In this document: positions 12,407-25,400 of the stretch, in pieces
How positions within the stretch are numbered: position 1 is the stretch's first letter
Layout of the letters: each line of letters begins with the position of its first letter
Assembly: GCA_035041965.1 (NCBI GenBank)
Contig: JAPYMA010000093.1
Span: 62,001-126,000 of the forward strand
Reading direction: 5' to 3'
Source: Anisakis pegreffii
Lineage: Eukaryota > Nematoda > Chromadorea > Rhabditida > Anisakidae
DNA: 64,000 nt
Notes under the pieces: generated by a model
What the model saw: only the letters and a program-made list of their open reading frames with translations
The model's database searches: none
Told to the model about the DNA's origin: nothing
Translations under genes and position numbers: made by a program

Positions 12407-13590
12407 ATGCAATTTTCATCATGCTTCTTAGGGTATCTAAAAGATTTCAAAACCTATTGGAATATGTCATTAGCTGTGAATCATTACAGTTACAATCATT
12501 CCATCGAGTTTCCAAGCGCTGAGGCGGCTCAGCGATACGTGCAAACGAATGGCTATCGAAAAGTCTACGAACGTGAACGAAGGCGTAAAGGTGGCTTTAA
12601 GCAATATTATTTGTGTAATTCGTTTTGGGACCAAAACGTGAAATGCTCACATAAATTCACGTTGATCATCGCAAACGGTCAAATTATGGGCAAGACTACC
12701 GACGGGGGAAGACCACATGATCACAGGTATTGTTGCGATCAGCATTCATTACTTCACCTCTTCTTTCGAAACATGAATTTTGACTTGTTCGCAGGAATTC
12801 CATTGCATTGCATCTTTTCAAGTATTTGTTCTCTTGTAAGTGCAAAAGAAACGTTCCATAAACGATCGAATGATTAAGGTTGGGAATATTTTATTAACTG
12901 GTCTGACAAAAGCAATTCTGAAGGTACATCTTGAGGTGAAATCTATTATGATTGAAAATCCTTGATCGATTGAATAGTACTCTTTGAGGTTGTAAACCTA
13001 GAGAGCTACTTCGATAATCGCCTGCAACTGCTTGTACTTGCGCCGTCCCCAGCAGAGACATATCATGTAGAACGATCACTTTTGATCACGTTTCATGATC
13101 CGTTTCAAACGCTCGTGATATTCACTTCACAGTTTCTGATATCAAATTTTCTTCTGTCAGCAACATTTCTGGTTTCAGACCTCGCCATATCAATGCCAAC
13201 TCGTCTATTAGCCAAAGCAATTTCAATTCGAGTACCACAAGCAACAGAAATAATATCAGTACCGCGAGTTCATCATATCAGCCAAGAGCTCTAGCCACAT
13301 CACAGTCGTCAGATAATAACAGTGTTCGAGGTCTGGCACCAAGTAGAGGTTCTCGACGTAACGCAGTTAACAATTTTATGACAAGACCATCAGTGCATTC
13401 CACAACTCTGAACACCACATGCGGTCGATCTGAACAACAACTTCAAAACATACTTCGAGATTGCTCATCGGAAGTAATTGATAAGATGAAAATGATTTAC
13501 GAACGCAAGAGAAAAGACAAAGAACGTGTTGCTTTGAAGCTTTTCGCTCGTTTGCCACTGGATCGGCAGAAGGAATTCCTTGATATGTAA
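12407..13590 (+). CDS. FLYWCH-like zinc-finger protein, paralogue 2
   Basis: Two exons join in phase: 12407 (or the ATG at 12464)-12726 and 13179-13590. Exon 1 aligns with paralogue 1 through the whole finger module: EFPSAEAAQRYVQTNGYRKV, Tyr-Tyr-Leu-Cys, Val-Lys-Cys-Ser-His and KTTDGGRPHDH. The second exon adds a long Ser/Asn/Thr-rich linker absent from paralogue 1. It then repeats the C-terminal helix (MIYERKRKDKERVALKLFAR) and ends FLDM-stop. The C-C-H-H ligands are intact. The start is uncertain; MSLAVNHYSY at 12464 is the best match to where homology begins. The protein is probably a nuclear DNA-binding protein, inferred from the finger. It diverges from its neighbour mostly in the linker. 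Confidence 0.6.
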
Positions 13591-14478
13591 GACAGATCAA
13601 ATTTTTTCAAGCAGTGTTTTTCATACTCATTTTTGAGTGAAGCTGTTCAGTTGTATGCCGTATTTTCCTTATATATGCTGAATCAGATAATTTTTAGTAC
13701 GAAACTCATTTGCATGATCATTTAGTTAAAAGAATAAGTGCTCCTCCATTAGCAGATAACAAAAATCGAACTCAGTACTTGGGTTCATTACGATTTTGGT
13801 TTTCTCTCGTCATTGAATCGCTTGTGAATTAGCAATTTTTAAATGAAAATTGACCGCAACTAGCAAATATTTGCCTATATGTTAATAGAAAACGTTATAT
13901 TTGTCATGAAATCCGATGGGTTGATAGAAAAGCGTAGAAAAATCATTTATTTAGGACCAGTTTTTGCAAGAAAAATATGGAGAAGATTGAAGTTTTTGTA
14001 CGAAAACGAGAAATTTTTCATTTCATAACGAAATCATATAGAAATTACTCGATACAGTTTCAATCAAATTGAAACGGTTCTTGAAGTCTCAACAAATGTG
14101 GTCATAAAAGCTGTTAAGAAGCGATTTTGTATCATTGACAATTAATGAAACCGATTTTGAAAATGCTTTTTTCTTTAAGGCAAACTCACGAGCAGGAGCG
14201 TTCGTCAAGACCAGAACGTCACCTCGTTGATTTTGGTGAATTCTGATATGGTTTCCTGTTCATTTTGATCTAAATTTCTAAAATTTGCTCTCTTTTCTTC
14301 GAATTTCTCTAAAACGTAAAATTTCTTTCTTATTCATGGTAACTTAATCGCATTTTCCGTATTTCCCAATGAATTTCTCTTTTTCGTCCTAGTTTAAAAC
14401 TTTTAGCGATATCTATTTTCCAATCCAATCCAGTCTGATCACGGAAATAATTCCGGATGATTTTCAGTTCGTGACGAA
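13591..14478. other. Intergenic region with a likely trans-splice acceptor at its end
   Basis: No coding exon was seen. GATTTTCAG at 14459-14467 precedes the ATG at 14479 by 11 bases. This is the typical geometry of a nematode spliced-leader acceptor. Confidence 0.5.
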
Positions 14479-16180
14479 ATGGGACCATCCATTTGTGATG
14501 ATCTTCTGCAGCAAACGCACCTTTCAGCACTTGGCATTGGTGGTGATACGTCCGAAGACGATGAAGTGTTTCGCTATGATTCTGTTTGTTTCCTAAAAAT
14601 TACCTCTTTCAAAATTTCCACTCAAAAGATTTTCTAGCGAATTTCTCCCAAATGAATCGATTTCTCACTTAGAAACTGAAAAACTTTCCATCATCGCATC
14701 ACTCTTCAAAAAATGTATTTTCCAAAACTCCTATAGATTTCAATGACCGATTCACCGAATTTGTTTCCAAGTCATAATTTGTAAAGAGGAAACGAAAATC
14801 CAATGGAGGGTTCGAAAATTTTATGAATCCAGATTCAGCCTTTGGAAGAAGTTGACGAGGAAAATGAGCAAGATGAGCACATGCAATCGCCACAACCAAA
14901 CCTATCAACATCAACTGCACGATTGAAAACACCGAGACGTAATGCGAATATGTCGTGTGGTCCCAATACGTCCCAAAATCATAATCAAACCCAACAAAAT
15001 GCTTCAATGAAAAACGATGAAACAACAAATTCAACACCAACTTCAAGAGCACCATGGGAGAAGGTAGCGTTATTATAACAGTTCTTATTGTTATCGATAT
15101 CGTTTACTATTGCTTCTGTTCGTTATTCTCAGTGAACTTTGATTAGTTTTATTGTATCAATTGTTTTTTGTTATTTTATTGTTCATATCATCATTTTTTC
15201 ATTAATAACCCCCATATTGCAATTATTTTTGATTGTTATCTTATTTTGATCTCTTACAAGAGATCTGAATCGAACAGTTCATGCAAACCACTATGTAATC
15301 ATGCGACAACAACTTGTTACAGTAATCTTATAGTATGCTTCTGAAAAATGTTCGCTACAGTAACCATTCTACAGACTTCGTTCGCTGAGCGGGAGACGGA
15401 GTTGATGGCAGACGACGAGACAAATCAGCACAGTAATTTCGGCTTAGCCAATCAGAAGACGCCATTGGCTTCCTCTTCATTAGCAGTTATTCCGGTAATC
15501 GCATCGTACACTCGTTGTTACTGTAGTCTATGATAGAACTTCGGTTTGCTACAGTACGCATGTCTTGCAGTGATCGTATAGTTAGAGTAGATCGTATATG
15601 GAAAGCTGTGCCGAATGGTTACTGTTGCTTTTGTGAAAGTGAAATCATTCACAAGAATATTTCATTCAGCTGAAATGTTACAAGCAAAATCTTTGAGATT
15701 ACTTTTATCAAGCGTGATGTGTAGATCAAAATGTAAATTTTATCATAAACGCATCAGGTCAGTAATATTGCTTGTACACTCCTCTTGAGATAGCATCCAT
15801 TTTCAGGCTCATTTCCTCAACACACCAACGCATGTTTTGAGCATTATGAATGGACGTTCAAGCAGGAACAAAACGTTGCCCAATCAAACCGCAAACGAAT
15901 CAAAAAATGCTACAGTTGATATTTCCGAAGACGATCATAGTCCAGTTAGGGAGAATGTAGCACATGATTCATCGATGCATGACAGTGCAGTAAGTCATTC
16001 ACCATTTTAATATATTACTTGTTTGTTTCAACTTGTTCATTTTTTGTTTTCTATGACTCATTTGATTGATTGACCTTCGGAGTCAAGATGAATGTGTGAT
16101 GAATGAACACAATTTAAAATTTTCAGTATCTTTCACCAACAGCCAATTTCGTCGAAGACTCTTCCAATGCTGCTCTATAA
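14479..16180 (+). CDS. Acidic, Ser/Asn/Thr-rich protein of unknown family (228 aa)
   Basis: Five exons are in consistent phase 0: 14479-14583, 14839-15063, 15375-15494, 15807-15989, 16127-16180. Four acceptors are classic (TTCAG or CTACAG), and the exon 1 donor is GTTTGT. The start was chosen because an acceptor TTTTCAG lies 11 bases upstream. The N-terminus is short and possibly helical (MGPSICDDLLQQTHLSALGI). It runs into an acidic patch (TSEDDEVFRYDS, then PLEEVDEENEQDE). The rest is low complexity, rich in S, N, T and Q, with small basic patches (RLKTPRRNAN, NGRSSRNKTLP) and possible Ser-Pro/Thr-Pro phosphosites. No domain or membrane segment is visible and I do not recognise it. It could be a disordered nuclear regulator, but that is only a guess from composition. 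Confidence 0.6.
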
Positions 16181-17542
16181 ACAACCACTTATCTAATTCC
16201 TGATGAACAAATCAAGGGTTCTTACTGATATGCTTATGCAACCTAATCAGAGTAACACTTCAACTTAAATTCTATGGTTTCTAATTTCTTGAAGTTATTC
16301 ATTTCACAGATCATGTACACTTAAACACATTTGACGTTTCTTCTGTCAGATTCAACAACCAATATCAATAGCTAACTCTGTGCGATACACCATGAAATGC
16401 CTTTAAAAAATTCTGGAATGTGTTGAAAATTTCACAAAATTTTTGAGTCCACAAGAAGGGAAACGTTTTCTTGTTCAAAAACGTCAACTAATCACTCTTT
16501 CATATATTTCACCTGCAATGTTCCGATCGAAGAACATAGTACTACTCTCCGAGTGTACTATGCTCTTCGTTCGGAATATTGCAATACCACGTCACATCTC
16601 CGAACACCCACATCCAAAGATTATTTCTATTTCCTAGTGTTTTCCACTCTCCTCATCCAAATATTATGACCTCCTGGTTTATTTGCCGTATTTTGATATT
16701 ATTTATGTACTAATATGATTTATGCTTTGTAAGGTTACTGCTTAAGTTTACTTTAACGTGTAACTAAAGTTATCATACGTGTGTAATTGTACACATAAAG
16801 TTTGATGTTTTCCACCATCGTGTCCAATTTCCTCTTTCTAATCAATTTCAAGGTCACCTTCTTCAAACACCATCCTTCTCAACTCCAAACAAACTTGTGC
16901 AGGAAAGAATCTTATGTGTGCGGAGAGTTTCCAAACAAACAAAACCATTTACTGGAAATGAGAGAAATCTTAAATATGAGACGAGACCACGACGAAAACG
17001 CAATTAACTGGCTACATTTTCATCAATAGAACAGATCAAGAAAAGAATTACCGAGAAACCAATAACCGTAAAATTTCAAATTATACAAAACTCTATCCGT
17101 TAGAATATGAAATGTTAACAGTTCAACATTTATGTTTGAATAAATTTATTGAAATAAATATTTGAAGAATATTCTATTGGAAACTGAAAAAAACTTAACA
17201 ATTATAAAATTCATCCGTAGGAAAATGATAAATTTCTGAACATAGCAATTTGGCAAACTATTATTAGAACAAGAACAGTGGAAAGTCTACGCCAACACCC
17301 ATACAACACCGATATTACATGAAAGAAACGAGAGCATAACACACTTGTTAAAACCTTGTATGATGGATACAACTTCAAAGAAAAACCATACGATAATTTC
17401 ACAAAATTAAAAAGAATCCGCAACATACTTATGCATTATCAAACAACAAGAACAATTGCAAGGAATGTTGGTAAACGAGAAGGAATTAATAAAAACGGGA
17501 GGAATGGGTGGTGGGTGAAGGGTTTGCTGAATGATTACAGAA
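16181..17542. other. Convergent intergenic region
   Basis: This lies between the 3' ends of the acidic-protein gene (+) and cyclophilin (-). It contains a strong 70-base hairpin (16514-16583, separate entry) and otherwise no supported gene. Confidence 0.5.
16514..16583. ncRNA. miRNA-precursor-like hairpin
   Basis: The arms 16514-16542 and 16555-16583 are 29 bases each. They pair at 26 positions, plus one G:U, with single isolated mismatches at two others. The intervening 12 bases can pair further (ACTC/GAGT), leaving a 3-base loop. The arms begin TGCAATGTTCCGATCGAAGA and GTACTATGCTCTTCGTTCGG. The size, isolated mismatches and lack of a repeat copy elsewhere in the window fit a pre-miRNA. A tiny inverted-repeat transposon is the alternative. 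The transcribed strand cannot be told. Confidence 0.4.
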
Positions 17543-18585
<1,043 letters not shown>

Positions 18586-20880
18586 ACTTTCTTGACCTAC
18601 GATCCAGTAAATAATCACCAAAAACTCAACAATAACCTTCACTTGACTGTATTCAACGCAAACCGTCAATCAATTCAACTAAACAAAATCATTTGCGCAT
18701 TTCAGTGCTAAAAGCCCTCAACAACGGATATCTCATACCCACATCGACATTTTTATTCCATAAATCAATTGAAAAAATCTTGAAATATGAAACAACGAAC
18801 AACACGACCATTCCGCTGATCATTAACCATCCAACTTCACATTAAACGATACTAATTCCTCTTACACAACAAAGAAATAAACAATTTTGAGCACGATAAA
18901 TGCGCTTATTCTGCGCTTCATGCAGTACCATCCTCGTTTGCCCACCCCCTCACAAAAAAGCGAACGAATAGCCTAATTCCTAGTCGATGCATATGCTTCC
19001 TTGCTTGCCAGCAGCACCCTGCATTCAAATATTCGATTCGAAATCGATAATTTTTGTCCAGCTGCTATTCATCCGAGAAACCACCAGCACATTCATCCAA
19101 ATGTTTCCGCACACATACACACACAGACGAGCAGCACACAACCCAACAAACTGACAACAGAACAACACCCATCAACCACCACAAAATAAGGAATACCAGT
19201 CGAATATTTAAAAAATTTGCAAGTAAACACAAAATCAAACGAACACACCACAACCAAACGAGAAGAGCAGTTTGTACACTCAACACAATACTGAATGAAT
19301 GGATCGCTGACATTATAAATGTGCTACTAACTATAAGACCACAAATAATAACCAAACCTTACTCGAATACGGTACAAAACCTAAATTTGCGAGAACAGAG
19401 CGAACATATCACACGACTCAAAACAATCTCCGTTAAACTGCTACTATCACTTGGAAACATGCTAACAATAAGGTCAAAACAACGACCAATTGTAGTTATA
19501 CCTAAAAACTTATGTGTGTTTATTGTGATGCGACGATGAATACTAATAAAATCACTTTACTACATAACACTACAATATTACTGCATCACTGCAAGATGTC
19601 AGAGGGAATAGAGAGAGACTGAAATATTTGTGATGGAAAGGCGCAAAGATACGCACACAACGCAATTCACTACGGTTGTGAAACCCCAAACACAGACAGT
19701 GCACAAAACGAACGAAGCAGCGATAAAAAACGTAATCTGAAAAACATTCGAACAAACAAACTGAATTCTGCAATAAAAACAGCAGCAGCAGTAAACGAGA
19801 GAGCATTTTCAACTGAGTGCATGCGAAATATCATCAAAAATTCATATGTTCCACAATGATGAGGCATACACATGCACAGTACTCACTCTCCTCCTAGAAA
19901 TCGACTGCTGCAGTCAGTCTCTATCACACATTGTTAGGTTTCCGTAGAAACGAAGTAACAAAGTCGGTTCGTGAAGGCTGAAAGATAATAGTGGCAGTCG
20001 TCTGACTCTCTTGATTTACAATTAGTCACTAGCATATTACTCGCATCCTTTCCGTTACAGTGTTCTGAGCATCAGCGTTTTCGCGCTTTAATGATTTGAA
20101 TCGCAGAAGTATCGTTTCAATAACAAAATTTTGAATGAAGTCAATCTAACAACTGAACATCCACGACAATGTCCAAAGAATGAACCATCTGAAATAATCC
20201 GAAGCTAATAGAAACGAGTGGAACAAGTCTGAACTTTTCAAAACATGAAAAATTTTCTCGTGGGACAGGACAGGAAGGGAGCAATCGTTTTTTTGGATAT
20301 CACATGGACTGTGAGAAGATTGAATGACTGCTGAATGATGGAGTTAGCAGACTAGAGCGATGAAGAAATAGACATGAGAAGTGTAAAAGACAACGCAAAA
20401 GTTGGTCACAGTTGAAGAGAATCAAGGGATGTGGATGCAGACAAAAGATTGTTGACGACTACTCTGAACGACTGGGAAGAACAGTCTTGTTTACTGTTTT
20501 CCGGATTGTTCCATAGCAATAGTAATCATCATCATCATCATCGGAAATATGTGATAATAGCGGTTGGAGGAACTAGCTGGGTGGCAAAATGTTCAATGAA
20601 TCACTCACTGCGTTTAATATCACTATATATGTTAGTCTCCATTGCTATTTTTTGCTATCAAACGTATTTACATAGATAAGAATATGAAAGTTATGAATGT
20701 GATTAGGATTCTTATATGAATGGAATTCAATGAATGTCTCCGTGTTTAAATGCCTAAATGTTTGGTGTTTTTTCAAAATGTTTTTCGAACTGACTAATTT
20801 TACTAGTATTGTCTGGCCATTGCATTTTAAAGTGTTTATAGACGGATGATGTTTTCCTTATGTTTCTGATCACTCAAATT
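18586..20880. other. Intergenic region, AC-rich in part
   Basis: No supported gene. About 19,050-19,550 is rich in A and C on the plus strand, which keeps several frames open by composition, but no splice context or recognisable protein is present. A CAT-trinucleotide run lies near 20,526-20,542. The cyclophilin promoter should lie just above 18,600. Confidence 0.5.
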
Positions 20881-20898
20881 AGTGTCTTGATAATACCA

Positions 20899-21639
20899 AA
20901 AACAAACGGGTTGTTATGATCGGTTTTGTTAACAGTTATGTAAATTGGTATTATTCTATGTAAATAAATATTCGTACTAATACTAAAAGACTTATCATTG
21001 TTACTTACACATCGAGCGGTTGTTTTGTTGACCGCGGTTAGCGATCGGCAGAATGTTCATTTTGTAGAGTTATGATTATTTATCGGATTAGTATTTGGCT
21101 ACGTTTAATTGTGCAAAGTATTCACGGCAACTAATTAAATACTCGGTTGTACTCACTTGGCCTGCTCGCCTAGCCAGCGGGGTGGCTACAATCAAGGCTA
21201 AAACAGTGCGAACGGAAACGCGAGCATTGTGGCCAGCAACGTTACAAACGTTTGATAGCCTGGCCAATCCAGGTAATCCAGGTAAAAAACTAATACTAAA
21301 AACAAACGGGTTGTTATGATCGGTTTTGTTAACAGTTATGTAAATTAGTATTATTCTATATAAATAAATATTCGTACTAATACTGAAAACAAACGGGTTG
21401 TTATGATCGGTTTTATTAACGGCCATGTAAATTGGGAATATTCTATGTAAATAAATATTCTTAATAATTCTAAAAACAAACAGAATGTTATGGTCATTTT
21501 TCTTAGCAGTTATGTAAATTGGTGTTATTCCATATAAAGTAATATTCGTAATAATACTAAAAACAAACGGGCTGTTATAATCGTTTTTCTTTACAGTTAC
21601 GTAAATTGATATTATTCTATAAATGTATACTACTGACAT
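20899..21639. repeat. 87-bp tandem repeat, interrupted by a distinct about 300-bp segment
   Basis: The motif AACAAACGGGTTGTTATGAT starts at 21301, 21388, 21475 (diverged) and 21562 (diverged), exactly 87 bases apart. A further copy starts at 20901. Between that copy and the array lies a more GC-rich segment (about 20,990-21,285). It is bounded on both sides by ACTAATACTAAAA, as if inserted into or duplicated with the array. Because 87 is divisible by three, the minus-strand frame 21088-21639 stays open for 183 codons, giving 29-residue repeats. Whether it is ever translated is unknown. Confidence 0.8.
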
Positions 21640-22466
21640 TTGCTTGCAAGCAGTAAAATTCCTTCATGTGTTAGCAGTTTCATCTTAATTCCGATTCAGG
21701 AAACGATTTTAAAAGCGATACCAACAACAGGAATAATAGTGAAAATAGCTACAGTTACATTACTTGCATTAATTACATACTCATATAATAAAATTATATC
21801 AAAGGTTAACAATATCAAAGAGTTATGGTGAGTATAAGTACGGTTTTTTATATAGCACAAAAATGATTCATTGTATCGGTAAATAATATTTGGAAAGAGT
21901 GAATTTATTTGATATTTGTGCGAATTTGAATGTCAATATTAATATTTGTTGACAATTCGATTCGATTTTTTGAGAAATTCGATTTTATGCGAATGTTTCA
22001 TTCTAATTTCCGATATAATCCTTTTCTTCAAACAAGTTTGCCGTGGAAGTCTCAGTTCTTTAAAGTTTTTTTTCCGTTTCCTAGGAAGTGTTTATGGAGT
22101 GTGATTCACTTCAGTCAATCATACATTGTACTTAATTCGTTAATCGATCATCCCTCACCCCCCCCTCCCCGGTCCCCGCTCTTCATTGCTTATGTTTCAG
22201 TTCTATTTCCTCCTAGTATCTCACGTACTTTGGTAGATCATCCAAAAAATGCCAGTGATATCAATCGGAAGACCATTTATTCTGTTGTTTAAACTTCAAA
22301 CGAATAAATGATTGAACGTCATTTGATTGTTGCGAGTTTATTTATTCGCATGCAAGCATAGAATTTGTACGAGAGAAACGTCAAAGCATATTGATTTAAG
22401 CATTAGTAAAGCGCATTTAAGCATTTTTTTGAGTTTTAGTATTGAAGTGATCAATTGCATCGAACG
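21640..22466. other. Intergenic region upstream of TTLL12
   Basis: No coding exon was seen. A C-rich run occurs near 22,150-22,175. GAGTTTTAG and ATTGAAG about 20-35 bases before the TTLL12 ATG are candidate leader splice acceptors. Confidence 0.5.
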
Positions 22467-25400
22467 ATGGCCACTGCTGCCTCATCGAACTCAAACTCGA
22501 AGTCGGCACAGATAGACGATGAAGAATACGAGGCGTTTGAAGCACGTCACATAACGCAACTAGCATCTGCAGCCGTTCCGCAACATTTCTGGAGGAAACT
22601 TTATGAAAAGTTGCTGCATGAAACTTTTGACGCTGGAAAATTCTTTCAAATTGTGGCTGAAGAAAGTGAGGACGGCACTCGAACCTATTCGGTGATCACT
22701 TTGGCTGATCTGAAGGCTGATGATCCGAATAAGTTGGTTTTTTACTCGTTTATTACTAATGTTGTTACGAATATTGTCATTATTATTGTTGTTATTAGAT
22801 CGTAGTAATGATTGTGTATTGCACCTATTTTTTGTATTTTCAACGGGATTCATGCCGCAAAAATGAGATCGTGAAAAAAGTCATTCATATCCGTCAGAAT
22901 CATGGAAGTTTCAGTATATTTTTGATCGATCATGCGTGGACATTCCGGCCACAAGTGGCTCGTGAGCAACTTCGTGTTATACCCGGTCTGTTGGACCGAA
23001 TCTGCGCTGTTTTTGACATTGAGGTGAAAAATTCATTCTTAAATTATTACTTGAGTTTTGAGTCTTCCGATCCGAACTTTTAGCCTTTAGATGCCTTTAG
23101 ATGAATATTTCTCATCTTAATCAATATCAAAATTTCAGCATCGCGAAGAGGCGGAAAACTTTTCGGATTATGGAAGTGAAACAGAGGCGACACCGGAACA
23201 GCCACATGACGGCGGAACGAAAAATCCGGAAAATGGTGATTCTGGCGCAGAACACGGCGCGGCGGCCTCCGGAGAGGAAGCGGCTGGAGGATCGCGTCCT
23301 CAGCTTAGACCAAATTGTAAGTGCAGAAAGCTTAATTCACTTGAGGAATTTTTCATTCTTCAATGACTTGTATTTTTCAGTTTTCAAAAAAATTTTTCCT
23401 AATTCTCAAAAATCTCCCCACCTCTGCATTCGTCTGTTCGAAAATTCGTTGATTTTTTTGAATTCTCGTATACTTTAAGTTTATTTTGTTCAGTTGATCG
23501 TTTATTTTTCGGAAAATTTTTTAGCAAGTTTCGTCGAAAGTATTCCAGCGTCAGCCTCGTGTGGTAGTATTCCGGTAGAAACTGAAGAGGATCGTCGTAT
23601 CAACGCTGTTTTACACAATATGTGGCAACACATACAAACTTATACGATTCGTTTCACTAACAAGGTGTTGCAATTTTGTTGGAGATCTTTCATGAAGATT
23701 CATTTGTATACGGATTTTCGGTGAATTTAGTTGATATTGTAGAAAATGATCATTTTCCATGCAGTTCGGTAAAATGAAAATTGCATTTACCTGTGCAATG
23801 TTGAATACATTGACGTTAGCTGTTCGGCTTGTTGAAGGAACCTGACGAGAGTGACATGCCACTTTGGTATATGCCCGATGAATTTGGTGTGCGTATTGGA
23901 CATAGCGCTGAGCCGAATTTCCGAATGGTACCAATGTTCTATAGTGCACAAGGTTGCGCATACAGTCTTCTGTTCCCGATTCGTGATGTGAAAACTGATG
24001 GTGAGTGGAAATTTGTGAAGAAATTTTTTATTTTCTGGAGAATTTTGTCAGTTTTCATTTTCGGCTCGATTGATTCAAATATTATTTCGATTCATTCCCG
24101 GATATTTTTATGCAGAATTGCAAAGTTTCTAACAAGCTGATGTGGTTTTATGTCAGTGAAATATCAGTTGTGGTTTTAAGCGCTGATACGTTTGCGAGTT
24201 TTCAACTCGATTGAATTCAGTCGCAATTTTAAAAGTTGATTTTTATATTGATAACGAAAAATTTCGTACAGAAGTGGTAACGCGAGACTATGTGGATAAT
24301 ATGGTGGTTCGAGAGCATCCCGAACTACGCACAGTGCTGATGCATCCTTGGGAGCTGACTGATCTTAGCAGCCAAAAACTTGAGCATGTAATACTAGATG
24401 AGAAATTCTTCACGGTTAGTAGTTGTTCGATTTAATGACGATTGGGTTACAATTACAATTTGTTTACAGTCAGTTTCATTCACTCGTTGTTTTTTGATTA
24501 GAAGAGTGAAATATTCTGCAAATTTGTTCTGTTGGAATTTAAACCATTTCACTGCTGTTGTCTCGGAATTTTGGATGCTATTTATATGAGCGCTGAAGAA
24601 GGAGAGAGGATAACGAGCCAAAATCTTTATCCGTAATAATATATAATAATAATAATAATAATAATAGTAACAATATTTCGAGCAGTCGTAATAATGTTTC
24701 GTAATAATATCCTTAGCAGCGAACGATATTGGTTAATATATGATTAAAAACATGATGTGATACGGATATTACAACAGATACGAGATATAGACATTACAAC
24801 AGTGAAACGTTCGTGCGATGAGACGTAGACATTACAACGAAGAAGCATTCGTGAGATAGTCCTGCAGAAGTTTGTTCGTGACAGCTGTTGAAATTTCGTT
24901 CCGTGGAAGTAGTGATAGAAATTCAGTAATAAGAGATAATGCCATCCATCTAGATGGCTTATAAAAATAGCCCTCGAACTGTAAAGTGGATTCTTTAAGC
25001 AACTATCACTCAGCATTTCGGTCATCTGATTGCGATTCTTCTGAAAGAAGTGAGATTCGTCAATTTGTAAGGTAATTGTTATTGAAGGAAGGTCGTCTCG
25101 TCGATATTCTACCGGTGAATGCACCAAATCAAGTGAGCGGACATAAAGGCAAACAAAAACTTCGTTTATTGGCCGAAGATTTTCAATTGATTGATAATTT
25201 GAAATCAGTTGAATACGAGAAAGTGGATAAAATTGAAGATGCAGATGTTATTTGGGCACGAAAACATTTTAATGATTATAAGTAAGTGCGAGATTTGTTT
25301 TGATTTCATTCTAAAATGTGCATATCAAAGAGTTAAGTCCAAGTGTTCATCCGGTTGACGATTTACTCTGATTTCCACACTGGATTAGGATTATCCATAT

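Noticed and set aside
14699..15055. 118-codon minus-strand frame with hydrophobic segments
   Set aside because: It is the antisense of the Asn/Gln/Ser-rich exon 2 of the acidic-protein gene, whose splice phases are consistent on the plus strand.
19054..19539. Long open frames on both strands in the AC-rich region
   Set aside because: They follow from skewed base composition. The peptides are rich in H/T/Q on one strand and C/V/L on the other, with no splice context or recognised motif.
20990..21290. tRNA or rRNA fragment in the GC-richer insert
   Set aside because: No cloverleaf, no T-loop consensus and no recognisable rRNA core was found.
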